64,000 nucleotides of DNA from Medicago truncatula (lineage: Eukaryota; Streptophyta; Magnoliopsida; Fabales; Fabaceae), in NCBI RefSeq assembly GCF_003473485.1, contig NC_053042.1, positions 46,649,762 through 46,713,761 on the forward strand. The letters are read 5' to 3'. Of the stretch, positions 50,160-61,440 are shown piece after piece. The stretch's first letter is position 1, and every line of letters starts with the position of its first letter. The notes beneath the pieces are model-generated. The model searched no databases and had not been told where the DNA came from. It saw only the letters and a program-made list of their open reading frames with translations. Position numbers and translations under genes: made by a program.

Positions 50160-51597
50160 TCACTTCTTCTTCAATGCTGACTTGGTCTGCTTAAGTCCTC
50201 CACTGGGATCCTTCTTCTCCACAGCCTTGATGACCCCAACAGCCACAGTTTGACGCATGTCTCTAACAGCAAAACGGCCGAGTGGAGGATATTCAGAGAA
50301 AGTCTCAACCACCATGGGCTTGGTGGGAATCATCTTAATAATACCAGCATCGCCATTCTTCAAGAATTTGGGCTCCTTCTCAATCTCCTTACCAGAACGC
50401 CTATCAATCTTAGTAACAAGCTCAGCAAACTTGACAGCAATGTGGGAGGTGTGGCAGTCAAGAACAGGGGCATAGCCATTTCCAATCTGGCCAGGGTGAT
50501 TCATTATGATCACTTGAGATGTAAAGTTAGCAGCCTCCTTGGCTGGGTCATCCTTGGAGTTTGAGGCAACATACCCACGCTTGAGATCCTTAACAGCAAC
50601 ATTCTTGACATTAAATCCCACATTGTCACCAGGAAGGGCCTCTGTGAGAGCTTCATGATGCATCTCCACGGACTTGACTTCAGTTGTCAGTCCAGTAGGG
50701 GCAAAAGTGACAACCATTCCAGGTTTTATGACACCAGTCTCGACACGCCCCACAGGCACAGTTCCAATTCCTCCAATCTTGTAGACATCCTGAAGTGGTA
50801 GTCGGAGGGGCTTGTCTGAAGGCCTCTTAGGCTCATTGATTTGGTCAAGGGCCTCAAGAAGGGTTGGACCCTTGTACCAGTCAAGGTTTGTAGAGCGCTC
50901 GATCATGTTATCTCCCTCAAAACCAGAGATGGGAACAAATGGAATTTTGTCTGGGTTATAGCCAACCTTCTTCAAATAGGATGAAACTTCCTTCACAATT
51001 TCATCATATCTACCCTTGGAGTACTTGGGTGTAGTAGCATCCATCTGTTCAAGATAGATGCAAATTAGTACTTAAATAAATGAATTATAAAAATAATCAA
51101 ATATACAACTTCAAGGGGCTGAAAATATTAAATACCTTGTTGCAACAGCAGATCATTTGCTTCACACCAAGAGTGAAAGCAAGGAGAGCATGTTCACGGG
51201 TCTGACCATCCTTAGAAATACCGGCTTCAAAACCACCAGTAGTGGAATCAATGATGAGAACGGCACAATCAGCTTGGGATGTTCCGGTGATCATGTTCTT
51301 AATGAAATCCCTGTGTCCGGGGGCATCGATGACAGTGCAGTAGTACTTGGTTGTCTCAAACTTCCAGAGAGCAATGTCAATGGTGATACCTCTTTCACGT
51401 TCAGCCTTGAGCTTGTCAAGGACCCAGGCATACTTGAATGAACGCTTGTTCATCTCAGCAGCTTCTTTCTCAAACCTCTCAATGACACGCTTGTCAATAC
51501 CTCCAAGCTTGTAGATCAAGTGACCAGTGGTGGTTGATTTCCCAGAGTCGACATGGCCAATGACCACAATGTTGATGTGAACCTTTTCTTTACCCAT
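50160..51597 (-). CDS. EF1A: Translation elongation factor 1-alpha
   Basis: Two coding exons, 51136-51597 and 50160-51044, one GT-AG intron, 448 residues, the family length. GTPase motifs are intact: GHVDSGKS (14-21), DAPGH (about 91-95) and NKMD, whose codons are split by the intron between Lys154 and Met155. Domains 2 and 3 follow ([11 protein letters not shown], then [10 protein letters not shown] near the C-terminus), ending in a Lys-rich tail. The protein carries aminoacyl-tRNA to the ribosomal A site in a GTP-dependent way in the cytosol. A 5'-UTR intron (51611-53016) is typical of plant EF1A genes and often boosts expression. A SINE with a tRNA-Thr head sits inside that intron. No defect is seen, so the gene is probably active. 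Confidence 0.96.
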
Positions 51598-51764
51598 TAG
51601 TTCTTAAAAGCTGAAAACCACAAAAAGATCTTCCAAAGAAAATAATACATAAGCATGACCCCAAAGAAAGAAAAAAATTAAATAAATGCTACCTGTTAAC
51701 AACACACTGACTAAAAGATTTAACAATTCAGCAGAAATCAACACATAAATATGAACCCAAAGAA

Positions 51765-51900
51765 GATGACAACAACAAAATGTTATCCCACTAAGTGGGT
51801 TTGGAACTATATGAAATGAATTGCCCTCACGCAGGATCGAACTACGGACCTTCAGTTTACAAGACTGATGCTCTACCACTGAGCTATAAGGGCAAGTTGT
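51765..51900 (-). mobile_element. SINE with complete tRNA-Thr head and Au-like tail
   Basis: 136 bp flanked by perfect 16-bp direct repeats atatgaacccaaagaa (51749-51764 and 51901-51916). On the minus strand: a short ACAACTT leader, the tRNA-Thr-like head (51822-51893), a short AT-rich body, the hairpin CCCACTTAGTGGG, then GATAACATTTTGTTGTTG. The tail motif is shared with the SINEs at 34735 and 42042. Confidence 0.85.
51822..51893 (-). tRNA. tRNA-Thr(UGU)-like sequence, head of a SINE
   Basis: 72 nt fold as a full cloverleaf: acceptor stem GCCCTTA/TGAGGGC (one G-T pair), D arm GCTC/GAGC, anticodon stem TCAGT/ACTGA with loop CTTGTAA (anticodon TGT), T arm CGTAG/CTGCG with loop TTCGATC. Discriminator base A. 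Box A and box B are intact. Because it lies inside a retroposed unit with target duplications, it is probably a SINE head, though it could still be transcribed by Pol III. It is on the same strand as EF1A. Confidence 0.75.
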
Positions 51901-53016
51901 ATATGAACCCAAAGAAAAAAAATGAAAAAAAATAAAATAAAATAAATACTATAATATAGAACACACTTGGAGAAGAAATACACAATCCAAGTAAAAAATT
52001 CAACAAGTAATCTATACAACAATAACTAACATAAGCATGCTTCAAAAGAAAAAGGGACTCCACTGTAAAACAAACTTCAGTAATCAGGCACATAATTTCA
52101 GCATGATTATGATAATCGAACAAGCATGTGTGTCAGCAACAGATTCTAATCTTATCTATTAATCAGGCATGCAATCAGATTCTTCAGCAGATATAACAGG
52201 TAAAACAAACTTCAGTAATCAAGAATAAAGTATGACAATATGTCAGCAACAGAATATACATCGGGCACGAAATATGATGTTTCAGCAGAATCCAGAAACA
52301 AAAAAATATAGATACGCATGTGTATATCAGTTATGTTGTATTACATGAATGAATCAACATAAAACTCGAAAATATGGATCCAAAAAGTTAACACCATCAC
52401 AACAAAGTAAGACCACCTTTTAAAAACATAAACGATTATCACTTTTTGTATTCAGAATTACAATTAAACAGGCGCATAATTTCAGCATGATTATGATAAT
52501 CGAATACCAACTCGAAGGAAAATATAGAAACAAAAACAAACCAATTTCAACGATCCTGTAATTACACTACAACTGTAAAACTAAATTGCGAAAAAACAGA
52601 ATCCAAGTCAATAATTGAATAGCAAACAAAAGAAGTATATAACAATATAGATTCTTATTTTGTGTGTTTAGGTTGTGCTTGTAGAAAATAGCATGGTAAT
52701 AATGTGATGTTGATATAATAATGGCATGGTAATGTTAAAATGCATGAATGAAGAATGTATGAGTATAGAAAACCATCAACTCCTTGAAAACTACGATGAT
52801 TAGTAAATAAAAGAACTATTGGATTCAGAATTGCGATTAAGCATGTACATGGATGGAATGGAAAAACAAGAAATCGAAAAACAAAAGCATTATAATGTAA
52901 TCAATCGCAGATGTAAAGTAAACAACACGAATAACCTATGAATGAATTGATTATGAATACATTGATCGATCGATTGATAAGAAAAGAAATTGAAGGATTT
53001 AGGGTTGGTTTGTTAC

Positions 53017-53150
53017 CTTGAGACGAAGGAGAAAAGGCTGCGCTGCGGAAACCCTAGTCGATTTGCAAGGAACAGAATTGTGAGAATTGAGAGGAACGGT
53101 GGGGTTTTTAAATAAGGGTTTCAGGGGTTTATAAACTACTCTGCACTTAG
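53017..53150 (-). promoter_or_regulatory. EF1A core promoter and first leader exon
   Basis: On the minus strand GAAACCCTTATTTAAAAACC provides an AT-rich TATA-like element. Downstream C/T-rich sequence and CTAGGGTTTCCGCAG lead to the first leader exon ending at 53017. AAACCC/AGGGTTT telo-box-like motifs are common in plant translation-machinery promoters. Confidence 0.6.
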
Positions 53151-53537
53151 ATTGTGTCCAAAAATATAATAATGTTCAATGTTTTTTTTTCTTCAAATTT
53201 TATTCGATTTTACTATGTAGTTTTATTTTGTTTTCCTTTTTTTATAAATAATAAATAAAAGAGGTTTAAGATGAGATTATGTTTCGGTCGAAGTCAAAGT
53301 AGATGAGTCTACCAATGGAATCAGAGTTTAATGAAGTCCCCAAAACATTCAAAGATCATGTGCACAGACTAAGACGGTGAAGTATCATTTAAGACGTTCA
53401 TAGTCAGTTTAAACCTTTTAAGCATTCGAGAAATCAATTAGCCTTTATAACATACAAGTATTATCGTCAAATGCGTAAGTCCTGAAAACAAGAATCAATA
53501 AGAAGGAAAATCTTTTGAACAAGAAGAAATTATGGTT

Positions 53538-53555
53538 TTCTTTAAAAAAAAAAAA
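53538..53555 (+). mobile_element. Micro-retroposon-like insertion (18 nt)
   Basis: The insert ttctttaaaaaaaaaaaa lies between 14-bp perfect repeats aagaaattatggtt at 53524-53537 and 53556-53569. Confidence 0.55.
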
Positions 53556-54943
53556 AAAGAAATTATGGTTCTCTTGTTCTACCTGAAAACCAATGGCCAT
53601 TAAAATGCAATGTGATTGTTGTTAATTTTGAGAGTATAATGCAATGTGATGGTTGTTAGTTTCAGGAGTATAGTCGGCTCTTAATTTTGGTCGCTAGACT
53701 AATTTTTGCAGCATTATTTATGACATGTCAAATTCATTTATAACGTGACAACACTTATTAACGTGGCAACGTTTATTACGACATATGGATATTTACGTTA
53801 GCAAAAATATGTCTAGTAAACGTTGTCATATCATAAATCAATAGAACCACATCATCTAAAAATGAGACGGGGGACCAAATTTATGAAGAAGAAAAAAAGT
53901 TAAATAGAGGGACCAAAAAAAACGATTTTTAAAATAGGGGAACCAAGACTTCATTGTTTTGAAAACACGGACACCAAAGTTTCATTGTTTTGAAAGTTAA
54001 CTCATCTTCTTTCCTTCTTTCTTTTTCATTCTTATTTTCTCATTGGGGGCAATTATGGTGTCAGGTTTCATTGTTCATCATTCATATTGTCCTCCAAAGT
54101 TGATTTTCGGTATCTGCGGGATAGTACAATGGTCAATAGAAATTTTTGTATGTGTAGTTGTGGGGATAGTATGATTAGGCAAAGTGGCTTGTCCCACATC
54201 AACTTGTATTTCATATTAATTTCGATATGTGATTGTTCCCATCTTCTTGTACTATAGATTTAATTTTATTCGTCAAGCATGTTTATGCTACATAGCGTGA
54301 TTTTAACGTGAATGTATTATGAAATTTTTTCTATTAATATCTTGTGTTGTGTTGAATTAACAAATTTTGTTGTCAATTTCAAATCATGTCATTTTAATAA
54401 ATTAGTTAAATTAATAAATCGAATCTACACATAATTGGGTTAAATACAATTTGAATTATAATACAAAAAACGTCAAATACTTTCTTGTTATAAAATTCAA
54501 ACAAGATGGAGGCGCACGAGAGATGAGTAGGATGGAAAAAGAAAGGGTGGTTAGAAAGAAAATATATATTTTTAACCAAAAAATCACTTTTTTATTTTTT
54601 GTGTTTGTTTAAAAAAAAATAATCTGTTTTGTTAAAAAAAATAAAAATTGCCTCAATGAAAAGCTATTTCTAGTAGCTTTTTTCAATATTTAAAAAAAAT
54701 AAATAAAAATTCAAGTGTAAGAGCTTCAAATCTTAAAAAAGTGATTTTTATGATAGTTAAAAAACAGAAATAGCTAGAGATATTTTTTAATTTTTTTAAA
54801 AATCTTTAAAAAAAACCCTATAGATTCTTTTAATTCAAAATCTATTTTTTCAAAGGTGAAACAACCACACATTATAGTACATGTTTAGTATCTCAGTGAT
54901 CCATCGTGATTTTTTAAAAGCTACACTTTGTAGCTTCTGCAAA

Positions 54944-55055
54944 ATCATGGTGGGTCGCCGTGATTCAAGCACACACACCGGGATACCAAACATACAATTA
55001 TCATGGTGGGTCGCCGTGATTCTAGCACACCCACCAGGATACCAAACATACAATT
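54944..55055 (+). repeat. Two-copy tandem repeat, 56 bp
   Basis: The unit begins atcatggtgggtcgccgtga and ends accaaacatacaatt; the two copies differ at only a few positions. Non-coding context. Confidence 0.8.
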
Positions 55056-55820
55056 ACTAGCATATTTTTATTGTGCTAACGGATGTGAAGTGAATTACAG
55101 ACAATGTTTTATGAAATTTTGATTGCAATTATAGGTACAAATGTATGTGACTTTCAAATTGTAACAAACCATGTTTATTTTTTTCATTGACACCGGCCAT
55201 ATATTATAGACGGAAAATTTATTTAAAAGTATACTTGAGAAAATGAAAAAACCAACCTAAAGCATCTCATCATCATTGTTATAGATAGTCTTAAGTGGTA
55301 ACATACTAAACTAAAATTGCAAACAGCGAATTACAGTGTATTAAATTATATTGATGATATTCTAATATACGAAATTCCCTTGGACTCCAACGTCTAGACA
55401 CTTCTCAAAACCAACTAATGCCCAAGTCAAAATTTTAATATGTTGGATGCAGTCTACATTGAAGTTACAATTTGTAGCTTGGACATAACCAAGGTGAAAG
55501 TTGCTTTTCGATGTGAAAAATGAATCTCGTTACAGTTTAAAACAAATGCGAGTTCTTTGGCAAAGATGATGCAATGCAAGGGTCAAAGTGAAAAGGTTAA
55601 AGATAGCAAAAAGTCTTCAAAAAAATTTGAATGTAACATTAGGAAAACGTTAGCTACAGACAAAGACCTTTAAGAGTCAAACATGAAATATGCATTCAAA
55701 CAGACTAGTTTCACAAACTGCTCACCAAAGAACCATATGCCCTTGGAGTAATTTTCACCGAGGAAAATAAATATTGTTCGAGCACGTTATGGTCTCTGGG
55801 AAGGTAGATGAAAAAATAAC

Positions 55821-58800
55821 TTAATTGTAGACCATATATTTGGGAGTTGCACTGAACTTCTGGTACCCTTTGATGACTTTATTCACTGCATCAAGGAAGT
55901 CTTTCTCTGTTACAGTCTTCCTTCGTGCACGGATAGCATACATACCAGCTTCAGTGCACACACTCCTTATATCAGCTCCTAGAGAGAACAAAAAGTATAT
56001 TGGTCAGAAAAGAAAACTAATTTTTCATGGCAAAGAAAGCAAGTACTTAAAAGTTTTGACTAGAAATGATATAAGCCAGAATACTGAAGTACTTAAAAGA
56101 TTGATGGTCAGAAGGAATAAGCTAAATTAAAAATTGCCTAGTTGTTAAGATGTTCTTACCAGTGGAGTTTGGGCAAAGCCGAGCTAGAAGCTCAAAACGG
56201 ATATCCCTTTCACAGTTCATGGTTCTTGTGTGTATCTTGAATATTTGTGTCCTACTCTCTAGATCAGGCAGGCCAAATTCAACTTTACGATCCAATCGCC
56301 CAGGCCGCAATAGTGCTGGATCCAAAGTGTCAGGCCTAAAATTTGCCATTAGCTATATGGTCAGCATCACAGGGGTAAAACTTTCAAACTGAATAAATGA
56401 AGCGTCAAAAAATGAAGTTGCAAACTAGCAATGCAACCTTCATTATCGCAAGAGGATGGACAGACAATATGAGAAAAAAAGAGCAATTGCCGTGCTACAT
56501 GAATTATGGAAAATATGACTGAATACAAAGAGACACTTTCATAACATCTACAGTGAAATAGAGAAAGGAAAACCAAATAATAGTAATATCAACCAACCTG
56601 TTTGTTGCCATCAAAACTTTGATGTTTCCTCGAGCATCAAACCCATCAAGCTGATTCACAATTTCAAGCATAGTTCGCTGAACCTCATTATCACCACCAA
56701 CACCATCATCAAATCGTGCACCTCCAATTGCATCAACTTCATCAAAAAACACAATGCACGCCTTTTTTGAACGGGCCATCTAACAAGGTAACAAGTTCAA
56801 TCAAATGATACCAGATAATGGAAAAAATGATAAAAACAAAGCTATACAACATGAAACATCTACCTGAAATAGTTCACGAACCATCCGAGCCCCCTCACCA
56901 ACATATTTCTGAACAAGTTCACTTCCAATGACCCTTATAAAACAAGCATCAGTTCTATTAGCAACAGCCCTGGCCAAAAGTGTTTTGCCAGTTCCTGGAG
57001 GACCATAACAAAGCACACCCTTTGGAGGATCAATTCCAAGCTTGACAAATTTCTCTGGATGAAGCATGGGAAGTTCAACAACCTTGCAGAGAAATTAAAA
57101 ATTCAGTGCCAATTCATTTCCTTTGTCATGTGAAACATGGAAAATTTCAAAAACTTACTTCACGCATCTTCTCAATCTGTTCCTTACAACCACCAACATC
57201 ATTATATGTAACATCTGGTTTCTCTTCAACTGTCATCATGGTAACACTTGGATCAATTTTTGGAGGCAGAGGAATTTGGATCTGATATTTGGTTCTATCA
57301 ACACTGCGATGATTAAATAAAGGTCAAACAAACACGAAGACAAGGTAATAATGTTGTTACTCTTCTTTCTTAGGGTGACATATTATCGTAAGAGTTATTT
57401 TTTGGACACATACCCAACACGCATTCCTTCCTCTATGTCGGTGGGGGAAACCTTGTCTCCTAGCCCAACAACAAACTGAAATCAAAGCAACAGGAATATT
57501 AGACCGGGCGTAATTTTTTTTGCAAATCCTTGTCATATTAAACAGCATATAAACTAGTGATAAACAAATATCTATATAATAGATAAATTGAGGCTAAATG
57601 AAAAGATTGGTGTGACTTATAGGCGGCACCTTTGCAATCTGCTTCACATTGATAACATATTTGGCATCTTCAGAGTTTGGATTTATAATTTTTGTGCATC
57701 TTGCAACCTGTTCAATAATTGACCATAGTTAGGCATTCCTACAAATAATAAAAGCACTTTGAACAAATTCTACAGGATGAGAAAGAAAAAATTGCCTGAA
57801 GAGGCTGCTCCTCCTGCATCATCTGCTTATCGGAAACAAGATCCCACTGACTTGGTGTAGCTAAACCAGTATCAGACTCCTTGATACCTATATTACAACA
57901 GGAAGTTAACATCTAACGAAGCGTGCAGGTCATAACAGCATCCAACTCAAGCAACTAGGGCAAGCCACAATGAATAGAACGAAATAAAACGCCTACATAA
58001 TATCCAACTATCTAGTCGTTTCTTCAGTTTAAGATTAAATTTGGAGATAGAAATATACCTAATTAAAGAACCACTTATAACCATAAAAATAAAAATAGAC
58101 AGCGAAGGGGAATTAGAATAAACCACAAACCAAGAGAAAATATAAGATTTAATTTTCTTTAGCTAAACAATTTCAACCATCTATAAGGCAATAGAAATAA
58201 ACCCAATTAAGGGACCACTTATAACCATAAAAATGAAAATGGACAGCAAAGGGGCATAGAATAAACCACAATAAAAAGAGAAAATAAAAGATTTCATTTT
58301 CTCTAGTTAAACAATTTCAACCATCTACAATGCAATCAAGAAAAGCAGAAACAAACTAAATATTAGTCGCATACCGCACAAGTCATTCACTTTCTTTGCC
58401 ATATCTTTAATTTCCTTCTCCACTTTTTTAATGCTTGTGGAATAAGGTCCCAAACCCTGCATAAAGTGGAACAAATCAACAAAGAACCATTGATCATAGA
58501 AAAAGCATTCAGTCCAGCAACTAAGAAGCCTAGCAAGGAAAGTCAGGAATCAACAAATGAGCAAAACATCTCCATAAACATCACTAGCTTTCTGTAGAAC
58601 AGATCAAATAGACTTTAAAATCACATGATCACCACTAAATACATGGCTAAACACATTAGTAGCACCTCATTAACTCTTAATGAAACCTATTCATTGGGCA
58701 CACTTAGTAATAAAAGGTTACAAAACGTTACAGCTTTACAACATAGTATCACAATCTATACCTGGACTGATATACACAACTGTACCACATGTCTCATAAT

Positions 58801-59898
58801 ATTTCATGTTGACTATCCAGTCCCCACTCAACACTGCACTAACTTGATTGTTCAAGTCATGCCAGCTCTCCTCGCCCGGTCAGGTCCTACCTCATTACTA
58901 GCTTGATTGTTCAAGTCATACAAGCTCAGATTTCCCAGCCACATCCTACCTCTGCACTAGCTTGATTGTTCAAGTCATACTACCTCACCTCGCCCAACCA
59001 GGTCCATCCTCGGCATCAGCTTGATTGTTCAAGTCATGCCAACTCACCTTGCGCAGTTAGATCCTATCTCAGCACTAGCTTGACTGTTCAAGTCATGCCT
59101 AGAATGAATCAACCACATCAAACTCGTCGACAACTAAGTTGTGCAAGTGGTCCCCCTTCCAAACGCTTTACAACATTCTGCAGCGTAGTTATGTAAGCTA
59201 CCTGTTCACTGACTCCACGTGTCCTGTACGAACAACCAAAATCTTTGAAGCGCGTCTGGCTTCATGTACCCGTACAAGACAACCAATGAGAGACTCTGGA
59301 TTATAGCTTAATGGGCCTAGGTGACCAAAGAGAGGCCCATTAGGATTTAGGTCTACAAGGACTGTAAAAGGAGGCACTACTAGCTAAAATAGTGTATATT
59401 AATCTTAGTTATCTTAGAGTATTCTTGGAGCTCCTCCTTGTAGGAGCACTGAATAGGTCACCTGTTGTGACTTGTGTTTACATATGTGAACAATTACTAT
59501 ATCGTGAAATGAAAAACTTTGTGCATCCTCATCACGGTATATCAACAATTAACATGTATAGTTCACACTCACACAGCTACCACAAGCATCAATTTACACA
59601 AACCCTACCCAACAACTTTAACTCTTAAATCCAGAAACCCTACCTCAAACTAATTTCTTTCATTTGAGTTGCAAAATTTACAAAAAGTAACGGACATTAA
59701 TTAACAGAATCAGAAAAATTCCCAAAAATAAAAAATAAAAAAATCCACAATTGAATTGAAATAGAAGAGAAATTGGGAAACATAGGGATTTAGAGAGAGA
59801 AAGAGACATACATAGGTTTTGAGGAGAGCGATGTCATCCTCATCGAGGGGGCGAGGGTTCTTCTCGTCTTTGAGATCGTCTTCGTGTTCATTAGCCAT
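55821..59898 (-). CDS. RPT1: 26S proteasome AAA-ATPase subunit RPT1 (regulatory subunit 7)
   Basis: Ten coding exons (minus order): 59812-59898, 58375-58456, 57796-57887, 57630-57707, 57414-57475, 57159-57303, 56864-57082, 56598-56779, 56160-56335, 55821-55978; 426 residues. The N-terminal coiled-coil region and OB domain (about 80-165) precede the AAA domain, with Walker A GPPGTGKT (209-216), Walker B IVFFDE (264-269), sensor [10 protein letters not shown] and the arginine-finger region RPGRLDRK. It ends in KYMVYN. RPT1 is one of six ATPases of the 19S base that unfold ubiquitinated substrates and thread them into the 20S core. Intron 3 starts with GC and not GT (CAG|GCAATT at 57795). Intron 1 (1355 bp) carries an LTR-like insertion with a minisatellite. 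All catalytic motifs are intact. Confidence 0.95.
58768..59547. mobile_element. LTR-like insertion in RPT1 intron 1
   Basis: Between coding exons 1 and 2, compositionally distinct sequence (GC-richer than the surrounding intron) ends in CGGTATATCAACA. Inverted start candidates are TGATATAC (58768) or TGTTGA (58807). It contains a 59-bp minisatellite and promoter/terminator-like sequence towards the right. No target duplication was confirmed, so bounds are approximate; probably a solo LTR. Confidence 0.5.
58841..59100 (+). repeat. 59-bp minisatellite, four to five copies
   Basis: Copies start at 58841, 58900, 58959, 59018 and 59077 (partial), each opening with AGCTTGATTGTTCAAGTCAT or one mismatch from it. 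The remainder of each unit is C-rich and more variable. Confidence 0.9.
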
Positions 59899-60142
59899 TG
59901 CTTGTATTGGAATGCTTCAAAGTGCGACCAACCAGCTTCAGATTTGAGATTTGGCTCTTATAATATAAGGCTTATATAGTTATGCCACTCCTAATGCTGC
60001 TTTTTGAACAAGAAAGAAACTCAAATAAAATTGGGGTGATATAGTCGATTTGGTCCTCAATGTGTGACTAGTTCTTAATTATATACGTCGTTAGTTAAAA
60101 TAGTTTATAAGTTAAAATAGTTGTTTAATATTGACATTAACT

Positions 60143-60159
60143 TGCCTCTTCAAAAAAAA
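60143..60159 (+). mobile_element. Micro-retroposon-like insertion (17 nt)
   Basis: The insert tgcctcttcaaaaaaaa lies between perfect 16-bp repeats aatattgacattaact at 60127-60142 and 60160-60175. Confidence 0.6.
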
Positions 60160-60248
60160 AATATTGACATTAACTCTTTTAATATAAGAATGAGATTAAT
60201 TAAATATTTATAAGGACCAATATGACAGTAAATAAGTATATTGAGGGA

Positions 60249-60262
60249 TTATTCCTCAAAAA
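60249..60262 (+). mobile_element. Micro-retroposon-like insertion (14 nt)
   Basis: The insert ttattcctcaaaaa lies between perfect 15-bp repeats aagtatattgaggga at 60234-60248 and 60263-60277. Confidence 0.55.
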
Positions 60263-60658
60263 AAGTATATTGAGGGACTAATACGGAAATATTAACGAAA
60301 TATTTTATCGTAAGAGTTATTTTGACCAACGTAGTGCAAAATCAAAGACTTTTTAAAATTTTAATATATTGATCGACTATTGTGACTACTTGTTGCACAT
60401 ATAGACACCAAAATGAATATTACCCCAAATAAAATTACTCTAAAATTTCATAATATTTTTTATTTTCTAACATGTTTTTTATTTGGCATAAATATAAACA
60501 TTATATTAAAATAAAAAAATTACTGCAACATTATATTAAAATTTAAAATATAGAAACAACTTTTTAGAATTTTTTTCTAAAATATCATTAATATATAAGT
60601 GAAGTTATTGTGTCACATTCTTCATTTGCGCTCGAAGCTGACACACATCCTCCCTTAA

Positions 60659-61437
60659 GGGTCCGTTTGGTTCGAGATTTTTGGAGGGAAGGGGAGGGGA
60701 GATTTTTAATTTGAAGTGTTTGGTTCAATTTTTAGAAGGGAAGGGAAGGGGAGGGGAGGGGAGCAAATCTCTTTAAAATTTTATTGCATTGCCATAATTA
60801 TCCTTAAATTAATTTCAAATCTCAATATTAACCTTGTAACAACTTTTATTATTATTAGATTATATTATTTTTGTAACAATTTTATTATTATTATTAGGTT
60901 ATCTTATTCTTGTAACAATTATTATTATTATTTTGTTATATTTTCATAGTCACTTTCATGTGTCTTATTTGTTCATATGCAACAAATTTCATTTATCTTA
61001 CAATTGTTAATTAATAAGCACTATCCATGATTTTGAAAATTCTTATGTCATATATTTAAGAGCTATGCTATTTTTTACGAAAGTAATTGGAAAAAAATGC
61101 AAGGATTACAAAGAATTGCTCTTATAAAAAAAATATTACAAAGAATTGCTCCGATAAAAAAAGCCAAATATGATGCTTGGAGCAAAATACATGAGCCAGT
61201 TTAAGATAAAATAGCGGCTTAGATGTGTGCTTGTCTTTGTCAGTTTCTGAAATCGTAAAAACAAACAGTTTCTTTTATTTAATTAAGTTTAAGGGTAAAA
61301 CGGTAAAATACTGTTAAAATCCCTCCCCTCCCCTTGTGAACCAAACACACTTTTAATTAAAAATATCTCCCCTCCCCTCCCCTCCGTAAAAATCCCTCCC
61401 CTCCCCTCCCCTCCTAATTCTCGAACCAAACAGACCC
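60659..61437. mobile_element. Tourist-like (PIF/Harbinger) MITE with G-rich arms
   Basis: Terminal inverted repeats GGGTCCGTTTGGTTCGAGA and (complement of right end) GGGTCTGTTTGGTTCGAGA, with TAA duplications at 60656-60658 and 61438-61440. Arms extend about 100 bp and hold runs such as GGGAAGGGGAGGGG (left) and its complement (right). 779 bp, no transposase. Confidence 0.85.
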
Positions 61438-61440
61438 TAA

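Larger units (their letters stand above)
51611..53016 (-). promoter_or_regulatory. 5'-UTR intron of EF1A
   Basis: Donor CTCAAG|GTAACA at 53017/53016 and acceptor TTTTCAG|CTTTTAAG at 51611/51610 frame a 1406-bp intron 13 nt before the ATG. It is T-rich on the sense strand, as in other plant EF1A leader introns. It contains the SINE at 51765-51900. Confidence 0.8.
53151..55820. other. Intergenic DNA between EF1A and RPT1
   Basis: No gene seen. Holds a micro-insertion at 53538-53555 and a 56-bp tandem duplication at about 54944-55055. The RPT1 3' UTR probably occupies about 55600-55820. Confidence 0.5.
59899..60658. other. RPT1 promoter and intergenic DNA
   Basis: The RPT1 leader lies just right of 59898, with a possible TATA element (complement of cttataatataagg near 59955). 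Beyond it is AT-rich DNA holding two micro-insertions at 60143 and 60249. Confidence 0.5.

Noticed and set aside
51822-51893. Calling this a stand-alone functional tRNA-Thr gene
   Set aside because: It folds perfectly, but it lies within a 136-bp unit with 16-bp target duplications and a SINE tail. I list it as tRNA-like and keep the function open.
61105-61150. Another micro-insertion (cttataaaaaaaat between 16-bp repeats attacaaagaattgct)
   Set aside because: Sequence after the second repeat also resembles the insert, so simple tandem duplication of about 30 bp explains it equally well.
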